This document shows positions 1 to 4,729 of a stretch of 5,187 nucleotides of DNA, in pieces. The notes beneath the pieces were generated by a model. The model saw only the letters and a program-made list of their open reading frames with translations, had not been told where the DNA came from and did no database searches. This stretch comes from Propionibacteriaceae bacterium (GTDB lineage: Bacteria > Actinomycetota > Actinomycetes > Propionibacteriales > Propionibacteriaceae). Within the stretch, counting starts at the first letter, position 1. The number at the start of each line of letters is the position of its first letter. The translations under genes and the position numbers were made by a program. Location of the stretch: the NCBI GenBank assembly GCA_031272685.1, contig JAISTI010000108.1, forward strand, positions 1 to 5,187, read 5' to 3'.

Positions 1-1033
1 AATGCGCCTGGAAGCCGCGCCGGTCCAACTCGGTGACGATTTCCTTCAGCTGCGCCCCGGTGAAGTGGGTCAAGCCCAGGCTGTCTGTCTGATGGCCATG
101 GGAATCGAGATAGGGCGCGCTGACGGCCGCCGAGAAATTCTCGGCCACCCCGTCCACCATGATTTTCACCGAATCGGCGCGCATCCCCGTGCCCAGCCGG
201 GCAACCTGTTCGCGGCGGGCCAGCAAGTCTTCCAGCTGTTCCAGCCCGCGCTCCCGATCCCACCACAGCGCCAGTGACGCCCGCGCCTTGAGGGTGCCGT
301 CGGCCGCCGCGGCCAGATACGCGCCCAGATTGTCCGGGCCGACACTGCTGGGGCCGACGATGGCGTCCTGCCACCCGGCAATCCCATACGAGAAGCACAT
401 CTGTTGGGAGGCCACCAGGCCGGCGGTGATTTCCGCTTCCGTGGCCTCGCTCTGGTGTTGCAGCACCAGGTCGGCGGCGCCCTCGTGCAGGGTGCCAGTG
501 GGCGTCCCGTCCGGGTCGCGCTCAATCCGGCCGCTTGCCGGATCAGGGGTACGGGCGTCCACCCCGGCGATTTCCAGCGCCCGCGAGTTCACCCAAAAGC
601 CGTGCCGATCCCGGTTGGCGAGGGCCACGGGGCGGTCGGGGACCACGGAGTCCAAGTCTTCTTTCCGGGGTGTGCCGCCGGGGAAGGCTTCCATCGACCA
701 GCCCCCGCCGAGAATCCACGGCCGGCCGGGATGCGCCCGGGCATAGTCGGCGATCATCTCCAGATACACCCGCGCGTCGATGACTCCGCTGAGGTCGCAG
801 CGTCCCGCGTCCACCCCGCCAACAGCGGGATGCAAGTGGGCGTCGGTAAACGCGGGCGAGACAAACGCGCCGTCGAGTTCCACCACCTTGGTATGGGCAT
901 CAGCCTGGCTGCGCAGCACCTCGTCGGGCAACACCGCGGCGATGCGCTCGCCTTCCACGCGTATTCCCCAACCCGGCACCGAGCCGAGGCCCTCTCGGAA
1001 GATCGCCCCGCCCACATACACTGTCGAATCCAT
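1..1033 (-). CDS. YtcJ-type amidohydrolase (amidohydrolase family 3), C-terminus off window
   Basis: The reading frame runs from ATG at 1033 to the left edge without a stop, giving 344 residues of a family that is usually about 520-560 long. It matches the YtcJ/N-substituted formamide deformylase-like branch of the metal-dependent amidohydrolases. Residues 1-60 look like the composite N-terminal beta domain. TDAHLHP at 63-69 supplies the metal-binding HxH (His66, His68). RHGFWVNSRALEIAGV (143-158) and GTLHEGA (180-186) are family signatures. VKIMVDGV (289-296) followed by SAPY (305-308) carries Lys290 at the position where the family has a conserved lysine. The frame leaves the window at GFQAH, just before the usual HAIGD metal-ligand motif. 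GAAGGG at 1042-1047 lies 8 nt before the ATG. The family hydrolyses C-N bonds of varied small molecules in the cytoplasm; the substrate here cannot be predicted. The gene is divergent from the secreted-protein gene at 1196. Confidence 0.9.
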   Translation of the reverse strand, partial: MDSTVYVGGAIFREGLGSVPGWGIRVEGERIAAVLPDEVLRSQADAHTKVVELDGAFVSPAFTDAHLHPAVGGVDAGRCDLSGVIDARVYLEMIADYARAHPGRPWILGGGWSMEAFPGGTPRKEDLDSVVPDRPVALANRDRHGFWVNSRALEIAGVDARTPDPASGRIERDPDGTPTGTLHEGAADLVLQHQSEATEAEITAGLVASQQMCFSYGIAGWQDAIVGPSSVGPDNLGAYLAAAADGTLKARASLALWWDRERGLEQLEDLLARREQVARLGTGMRADSVKIMVDGVAENFSAAVSAPYLDSHGHQTDSLGLTHFTGAQLKEIVTELDRRGFQAH

Positions 1034-1195
1034 GCCGCCAGCCCTTCGTCGTTTTGCCCGACGCTACCTAGTCCATGTTGCGGGCAGTTGACGGCCGCGT
1101 GAAGGAATGTGGCCCATTGGATTGCGCCCGGACGGCGGGGCGTAAGACCATCTCCAGTGGGCATATGTCGCGCTTGGCATGGATATAGTTTTTCC
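1034..1195. promoter_or_regulatory. Divergent intergenic region between amidohydrolase and secreted-protein genes
   Basis: These 162 bases separate two divergent starts, so they should hold promoters for both. Apart from the amidohydrolase ribosome-binding site and the -10-like hexamer before 1196, I see no convincing operator, palindrome or terminator. Confidence 0.5.
1184..1189 (+). promoter_or_regulatory. -10 element (TATAGT) of a probable leaderless promoter
   Basis: TATAGT ends 6 nt before the ATG at 1196, so transcription would be expected to begin at or next to that A. No Shine-Dalgarno-like sequence precedes this ATG; the bases between are TTTTCC. Leaderless mRNAs with a TANNNT box at this distance are common in Actinobacteria. 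No good -35 box is visible at the normal spacing, which is usual for such promoters. This placement also supports the choice of start codon. Confidence 0.45.
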
Positions 1196-2260
1196 ATGTT
1201 ATCGACCCCTCGCAGAATCCAAGTGGCCGCCATCGCAGTCGCCTTGGTTGCCAGTGTGCTCACCTCGGCAACGATCTCGGCAGCCGCGCCAGGCCAGTTG
1301 GCATTCCCGCAAGACATCAAGCCCCTGCGGGTGGTCGCGGACGGGCAGAGTGCCACCGCGAAGGCGTCCTCGGTGTCGAAAGCGGCCAAGAAGGTGAAGG
1401 TCACCTTCAAGGCCAACGGCGGGAAGATCGGCTCCAAGACGTCCAAGTCGAAGACGGTGGTGAAGGGCAAGAAGCTGGGTGCCCTGCCGACGGCGAAACG
1501 GTCGGGCTACACGTTCAAGGGCTGGTACACGAAGAAGAGCGGCGGCAAGAAGATCACCAAGACCACGAAAGCCACCAAGAACATCACCTATTGGGCGCAT
1601 TGGCAAAAGAAGCAGACGGCGCCGAAACTGTCTTGGCAGCGGGTGACGATGACGTTCACCACGGCGTACCAAACGTATTCGTTTTCCTATGACAAACCGG
1701 TGGTTTCTGGTGTTAAGGCAAAAGTCGCCAAAACGGTTGACAGCGCGGCGGTTAAGTTTTACACGAACATGGTTGCCTCGTTGAAGAAATACGACGCGTC
1801 GCTGACGGCTTCCGAGATTGCCGACTGCAAGGCCAACGGGGTGAAGGGCACGCTCAGCGGCAAGCGGAACGCCGCATTGATAAAAGGCAAGTCAAATTCC
1901 GCTTCGATCTACAAGAGCAGGTACCTGTCCGTCTACCTGGGCGTATCCGGGTTCAGTTGTGACACCGAGATGGGTTATGCAGGTTCGAAGACGCTGAACA
2001 TCGATCTGAAGACCGGCAAGTCGGTGCCGCTGAGCAAGTTCGCCAGCAACAAGGGGAACGCACTGGTAAAGCAGTTGGTCAACCGGGCTAAAGCCTATGG
2101 GCCTCCCTACTCTTACTCCAGCGCCAGCGATATCAAGAAGTACTACCTCGGCAAGGACAAGAAGTGGACGGTGAGCAGCAAGGGAGTGACGGTCTACTTC
2201 CACTGGGAGCTGTTCGACGACGGCATGCTCGTGAAGTGGCCGAAAATCAAGAAGCCTTGA
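1196..2260 (+). CDS. Secreted protein: InlB-type repeat plus RsiV/MPT64-like (DUF3298-type) domain
   Basis: The protein has 354 residues. The start at 1196 puts MLSTPRRIQ directly before a hydrophobic stretch (AAIAVALVASVLTSATISAA), giving a standard Sec signal peptide with cleavage near residues 30-32; the in-frame ATG at 1109 would bury it. Residues 67-136 form one Listeria-Bacteroides/InlB B-repeat, marked by VTFKANGGK, GYTFKGWYT and ITYWAHWQ. Residues about 140-350 resemble the RsiV/MPT64 fold: YLSVYLGVSGF, then LNIDLKTGKSVPLSKF (267-282) and a final strand pair WTVSSKGVTVYFHWELF. Cys201 and Cys235 are the only cysteines and could form a disulfide outside the cell. No LPXTG, lipobox or second membrane segment is present, so it is probably released or held by charge; the protein is very lysine-rich. 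Function is unknown: RsiV binds lysozyme in Bacillus and MPT64 is a secreted mycobacterial antigen, but either role here is only inference. Domain calls rest on motif recognition. Confidence 0.8.
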   Translation: MLSTPRRIQVAAIAVALVASVLTSATISAAAPGQLAFPQDIKPLRVVADGQSATAKASSVSKAAKKVKVTFKANGGKIGSKTSKSKTVVKGKKLGALPTAKRSGYTFKGWYTKKSGGKKITKTTKATKNITYWAHWQKKQTAPKLSWQRVTMTFTTAYQTYSFSYDKPVVSGVKAKVAKTVDSAAVKFYTNMVASLKKYDASLTASEIADCKANGVKGTLSGKRNAALIKGKSNSASIYKSRYLSVYLGVSGFSCDTEMGYAGSKTLNIDLKTGKSVPLSKFASNKGNALVKQLVNRAKAYGPPYSYSSASDIKKYYLGKDKKWTVSSKGVTVYFHWELFDDGMLVKWPKIKKP

Positions 2261-2274
2261 TTTCGGGTTGGATT

Positions 2275-2470
2275 TGGTCCGCTACCTCGTTGTAAATGCC
2301 GCAGTGCCCCCCTGCCGGGAGGTGTCACTGACTCCGACAAGATAGTCGGCCTCGTCGAGGGTGGGCGGTGGCGCGTGGTGTTCACGGGCTTCGAGTTGAG
2401 CCCGGTTGTTGATGAGGTTTCTTCCCCAGCGATCGGGAGCGGCATCGATAAAGGCGCAAGGGTTGCGCAA
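2275..2470 (-). pseudogene. HipA-family toxin kinase remnant, frameshifted and truncated
   Basis: Reading from 2470, the translation contains AFIDAAPDRWGRNLINNR, then TLDEADYLVGVSDTSRQG. This matches the N-terminal part of HipA-like Ser/Thr kinases, whose usual text is DAxPDRWGRxLxxRR ... DYLLGVxDxxRxGALRF. After RQG the frame goes wrong at a run of six G (2307-2312 on the plus strand). With five G it would continue GALRHLQRGSGP, restoring the family's GALR motif. The homology stops near 2275, just past the end of the gene at 1196. Only about 65 of the roughly 400 residues remain; the kinase core, its catalytic motifs and any HipB antitoxin are missing, so it cannot be functional. HipA toxins act by phosphorylating aminoacyl-tRNA synthetases. 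The remnant begins 4 nt after the stop of the acetyltransferase gene. Confidence 0.6.
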
Positions 2471-2473
2471 CGT

Positions 2474-2893
2474 TTAGGCGTCTGGGATGAGGCGCTTGCC
2501 GAGATCGGCAACCTGGAAGACCTCGTAGCCGCAGTGCTCATAGAAGGCGACGGCGGCGGCATTTCCGGCACGCACCTGGATGTTGACCTTGGGACAGCCC
2601 ATAGCCACAAGCAGCGATTCCAGGTGGGCAAGCAGTTCCCGGCCGAGACCTTGCCCGCGGTGCTCTGGGGCGACCGCCAAGTAGTTGACGTGGCCGCGGT
2701 GGCCGTCATACCCGCCCATGCCCGACGCCACAATCCGGCCGTCGACTTCGCCGACGAGGAACAACTCCGGCTGCTGATCCAGTTTGCGCTTGACGTCGGC
2801 ATGCGGGTCGTTCCACGGCCTGGTCAGACCGCACTCCTCCCACAGTGAGACGACCTGCTCCGTGTCGCCAACCGCAAACTGCCGAATCTTCAT
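2474..2893 (-). CDS. ypeA: GNAT-family N-acetyltransferase, YpeA type
   Basis: The 139-residue protein is a complete single-domain GNAT enzyme that would use acetyl-CoA in the cytoplasm. It closely follows E. coli YpeA (about 141 residues): LWEECGLTRPWNDP (17-30), LFLVGEVDGRIVASGMGGYDG (44-64), MGCPKVNIQVR (98-108) and the ending LGKRLIPDA. The acetyl-CoA pyrophosphate loop is R79-GQG-L-G84, matching R/Q-x-x-G-x-G/A. FYEHCGY (117-123) holds Tyr118, the usual candidate general acid. The start at 2893 is supported by GAAGGGAA at 2898-2905, 4 nt upstream, and by the match to the YpeA N-terminus (MxIRxF). The physiological substrate of YpeA proteins is not established. It reads in the same direction as ssrA but is separated from it by a hairpin, so it probably has its own promoter; TAGAGT at 2912-2917 (minus) is a possible -10 box. 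Confidence 0.9.
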   Translation of the reverse strand: MKIRQFAVGDTEQVVSLWEECGLTRPWNDPHADVKRKLDQQPELFLVGEVDGRIVASGMGGYDGHRGHVNYLAVAPEHRGQGLGRELLAHLESLLVAMGCPKVNIQVRAGNAAAVAFYEHCGYEVFQVADLGKRLIPDA

Positions 2894-2970
2894 GTGCTTC
2901 CCTTCGCCACAACTCTACGGCTGGACGGGCAAGCTCGCATCCGCGAACACGCCGCGCACGGACGCCCCGA

Positions 2971-3047
2971 AGATGGGGGGAATCGACGCGTGCAAAGAGG
3001 GGCCCCAAGTGGCCCCTCTTTTCACGCGTGGAGATGGGGGGAATCGA
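2971..3047. repeat. 16-bp direct repeat duplicating the ssrA 3' end (possible att scar)
   Basis: AGATGGGGGGAATCGA occurs at 2971-2986 and again at 3032-3047, exactly 61 bp apart. The right-hand copy is the 3' acceptor strand and T-arm of the tmRNA; the left-hand copy lies outside the gene, beyond its terminator hairpin. Integrases that target tRNA and tmRNA genes usually leave such a duplication of the gene's 3' end at the far side of the inserted element. Here only 45 bp, mostly the terminator, separate the copies, so an element may have been lost. No integrase gene is in the window. A chance local duplication is also possible. Confidence 0.55.
2986..3028 (-). terminator. Strong hairpin terminator after ssrA
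   Basis: An 11-bp perfect stem (2994-3004 with 3011-3021) has a 6-base loop at 3005-3010. It is extended by an outer arm, CGCGTG at 2987-2992 with CACGCG at 3023-3028, across one mismatch. The stem starts immediately after the tmRNA 3' end at 3029. T runs are short on both strands (TTT on the minus side, TTTT on the plus side), so it may act in both directions. It should insulate ssrA from the acetyltransferase gene downstream. Confidence 0.75.
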
Positions 3048-3392
3048 ACCCCCGTCCTTATGCAGACTTCCAAGTATTCTCCGGGTGCAGCCGACTGCTG
3101 GTTTCTCGGCCCCCAGCCGCTCGCCGGCCAGAGCTGGTAGGCCCAGCCTCAGAAAAGTCCCGCGCTAGCCCTGAGACGCGGCTAACGCAGCAAGCCTGCT
3201 AAACCAGGCCAGACATCGGACCGCAGGCGTGTCCGAGCTGACCCTTCGGTGGCCGATCAGGCGGCCAGAGCGAAGTTAGTGCGCGTAGAGTTGGCACTTA
3301 TTGTTTTTCCCAGAGTTCGTTAACGAGACGCCCCTGGACCCTCGACCCGCTTCCCTTGAAACATCCGTCACAAGTCGAAACCTGTCATCCCC
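3029..3392 (-). ncRNA. ssrA: tmRNA (transfer-messenger RNA), one-piece form
   Basis: This 364-nt gene rescues stalled ribosomes together with SmpB. The 5' end at 3392 reads GGGGATGACAGGTTTCGAC, the conserved tmRNA start. Its first seven bases pair with CATCTCC (3036-3030) to form the acceptor stem, and the discriminator A is at 3029. The 3' CCA is not encoded; the next bases are CGC. The T-arm has stems GGGGG/CCCCC around TTCGATT (3037-3053). The internal reading frame encodes the tag ANSTRTNFALAA and stops at TGA (3257-3259), inside a GGCCG/CGGCC hairpin that corresponds to helix 5. A further CGGAC/GTCCG hairpin lies in the expected pseudoknot region. The length is normal for the family, and I see no break in the conserved elements. 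The 3' end is partly duplicated at 2971-2986. Confidence 0.97.
3257..3295 (-). other. tmRNA tag reading frame: ANSTRTNFALAA-stop
   Basis: The resume codon is GCC at 3295-3293, followed by twelve sense codons in total and then TGA. The encoded tag ends in LAA, the signal recognised by ClpXP-type proteases. The hydrophobic FALAA ending and the central RT fit tags known from Actinobacteria. The bases before the resume codon, ATAAGT, resemble the TTAGTC that SmpB uses to set the frame in E. coli. Confidence 0.93.
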
Positions 3393-3400
3393 GCTGTTGA

Positions 3401-3430
3401 GTTGTAATCGCCGGTTGCCCAGCCGGACAA
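3401..3430 (-). promoter_or_regulatory. Candidate ssrA promoter
   Basis: On the minus strand TTGTCC (3430-3425) and TACAAC (3406-3401) are separated by 18 bp. Each matches four of six consensus bases for the main sigma factor. The -10 box ends 8 nt before the mature tmRNA 5' end at 3392, so the primary transcript would need only slight 5' trimming. Confidence 0.45.
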
Positions 3431-3544
3431 CTTTACCCCCCGCGGCGGCGCCTTGCCAAGCCCCCCCCGCGGCCAAGTGGGGCGGCCACACCCCGGATGC
3501 CACGCGCCATAGCTACCGCCCAGCTAAGACAAGGAGTAGGTTTT

Positions 3545-3568
3545 ATGCGCAGAGAGGAGTTCCCATGA
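3545..3568 (+). CDS. Candidate 7-codon leader ORF (MRREEFP) overlapping the next start
   Basis: ATG at 3545 follows AAGGAG (3531-3536) with an ideal 8-nt spacer. The frame is MRREEFP and then TGA at 3566-3568, which overlaps the ATG of the membrane-protein gene in the four bases ATGA. The mini-ORF also contains that gene's own AGGAG (3555-3559). This arrangement would couple translation of the two frames. It could be chance, and an alternative promoter box TAGGTT at 3537-3542 would start transcription too late to include it. Confidence 0.35.
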   Translation: MRREEFP

Positions 3569-4674
3569 CAGAACCTACTTACCCTGAACAGCCGGTACCC
3601 CCGCAGCCGGGGCAAGTGCCGCCGGCGCCGCTACCCCCATACCAGCTAGCCGAACCGGCCCCCCAACCGCAGCCGTATCCCGCGCAACCGTATCCCGCAC
3701 AGCCATATCCGGCGCAACCGTACCCCCAGCAGCCCTACCAGCCCGGGCCGCCCCAGCCGGCGTACGGCTACGCCCAGCCGGCTCCCCCGCAGCCGGGCGT
3801 CATTCCGCTGCGCCCGCTGAGCCTTGGCGACATCATCGGCGGGGCTTTCCGCGTGCTCAAGTTCAACCCCGGTCTGATGATCGGCGGCACCGCCATCTTC
3901 TCCGGCATCTCCATGGTGCTGCTGTGGTTCTCCGGCACCTTCGGGCTGCTCGGCTCCATCGTCAACTACATGCGGCTGCAGATCACCGAAGGCGCATCCG
4001 TCAGCGGCTTCAACGAATACCTGCAAGGGTTCTTCACCCCTGAGCGCACCATCCTGATGTTCGCGCTCAACCTGCTGGCCGTCCTTGTCGTTCTGCCGCT
4101 GTCGGCGATTCTGCCGTACGGCGCCCAGCAAGCCGCCCTCGGCAACAAGGTGGGCATCGGCGCAGCGCTGCAGGCCAAAGGCGGGCGCATCCTGCCGCTC
4201 ATCGGCCTGGTCATCCTCGTCGTCCTGATCAGCTACGCCATCATGCTCATCCCGCTCGCGCTGATAATCGCCGCCGGCGTGGCCCAGAACGGCGTGCTGG
4301 CCGTCATCGGCGGGCTGCTGCACATCGCCGCCGGTGTCGTGATGTTGTGGGTCATGATCCGCCTGAACTTCGCCGGAACGGCTGTCGTGTTGGAGGGCCT
4401 CGGCCCCGGCAAAGCGCTGAAACGCTCGTGGGCGCTGGTCAAAGGCCGCTGGTGGCGGATTTTCGGCATTGGGCTGGTCGTCGGGCTGATCGTGTCCATC
4501 CCCATGGAAATCATCATGGGCGTCGGCTTTGGCCTGATGTTCGCCATGATGACGCCGCTGCCGCTGGCGGTGCTGCTGCTCGCCATCGACTTGATCGCCA
4601 CCCCCTTCCAGGAGGCCGCGCTGGTAATGCTGTACCTCGACACCCGCATGCGGCAAGGGGAAAGCATCCAGTAA
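3565..4674 (+). CDS. Polytopic membrane protein with Pro/Gln/Tyr-rich N-terminal tail (GDPD membrane-domain-like)
   Basis: The protein has 369 residues. The start at 3565 is set by AGGAG at 3555-3559, five bases upstream; reading from 3301 would run through antisense tmRNA. Residues 1-80 are a hydrophilic, low-complexity tail rich in Pro, Gln and Tyr, with three exact QPYPA units at 36-50. IPLRPLSLGDIIGGAFRVLKFNP (80-102) is the conserved entry of an actinobacterial family annotated as glycerophosphodiester phosphodiesterase membrane-domain-like; a catalytic phosphodiesterase domain is absent. Hydrophobic segments at about 103-123, 162-184, 199-230 (perhaps two), 234-256, 298-320 and 323-350 suggest six or seven membrane helices. 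The ending PFQEAALVMLYLDTRMRQGE is also typical of the family. The biochemical role is unknown; the tail probably faces the cytoplasm and may bind partners. It is convergent with smpB and shares the hairpin at 4690-4711. Confidence 0.88.
   Translation: MTEPTYPEQPVPPQPGQVPPAPLPPYQLAEPAPQPQPYPAQPYPAQPYPAQPYPQQPYQPGPPQPAYGYAQPAPPQPGVIPLRPLSLGDIIGGAFRVLKFNPGLMIGGTAIFSGISMVLLWFSGTFGLLGSIVNYMRLQITEGASVSGFNEYLQGFFTPERTILMFALNLLAVLVVLPLSAILPYGAQQAALGNKVGIGAALQAKGGRILPLIGLVILVVLISYAIMLIPLALIIAAGVAQNGVLAVIGGLLHIAAGVVMLWVMIRLNFAGTAVVLEGLGPGKALKRSWALVKGRWWRIFGIGLVVGLIVSIPMEIIMGVGFGLMFAMMTPLPLAVLLLAIDLIATPFQEAALVMLYLDTRMRQGESIQ
3670..3744 (+). repeat. Tandem 15-bp repeats coding QPYPA and variants
   Basis: Five consecutive 15-bp units encode QPYPA, QPYPA, QPYPA, QPYPQ and QPYQP. 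The DNA units differ at third codon positions (for example ccgtat against ccatat), so the array is not freshly expanded and the amino-acid pattern appears to be maintained. Confidence 0.8.
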
Positions 4675-4689
4675 ACCCAGAAAAAGGTA

Positions 4690-4711
4690 GGGCGGCAAAA
4701 TTGGGCCGCCC
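4690..4711. terminator. Hairpin terminator between convergent genes
   Basis: GGGCGGC (4690-4696) pairs perfectly with GCCGCCC (4705-4711) around an 8-base loop. On the minus strand the stem is followed by CTACC and then five T, so it works best as the smpB terminator. On the plus strand it lies 15 bases after the membrane-protein stop but lacks a T tract. Confidence 0.65.
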
Positions 4712-4729
4712 CGATAACAGTGCGGGCCC

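Noticed and set aside
1086..1094. TTGACG as a plus-strand -35 box
   Set aside because: No -10 box lies 16-18 bp downstream, and it is about 90 bp from the -10 box assigned at 1184.
404..1102. Plus-strand frame of 232 codons opposite the amidohydrolase
   Set aside because: No family motifs; the minus strand carries an uninterrupted protein with clear amidohydrolase signatures.
1109..1195. Upstream ATG extending the secreted protein by 29 residues
   Set aside because: It would push the signal peptide inward, and the -10-like box at 1184 lies inside the extension.
754..1470. Minus-strand frame crossing from the secreted-protein gene into the amidohydrolase
   Set aside because: It runs through two real genes in other frames and across their shared promoter region.
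2375..2848. Plus-strand frame of 157 codons opposite the acetyltransferase
   Set aside because: The minus-strand YpeA homology is near full length, and this frame has no RBS or recognisable motif.
3029..3056. An ordinary tRNA gene, suggested by the T-arm near 3040
   Set aside because: The acceptor strand pairs with a partner about 350 bases away at 3386-3392, and no anticodon arm is present; it is the tmRNA end.
2784..3202. Three overlapping plus-strand frames across the ssrA 3' half
   Set aside because: They are antisense to tmRNA and its terminator and have no protein features.
3301..3564. Upstream start extending the membrane protein by 88 codons
   Set aside because: The extension is antisense to the tmRNA 5' part, and the good RBS is at 3555-3559.
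3646..4698. Long minus-strand frame of 350 codons opposite the membrane-protein gene
   Set aside because: It is rich in His, Gln, Asp and Glu without domain motifs, as expected for the complement of a hydrophobic GC-rich gene. The plus-strand protein has an RBS, membrane helices and family motifs.
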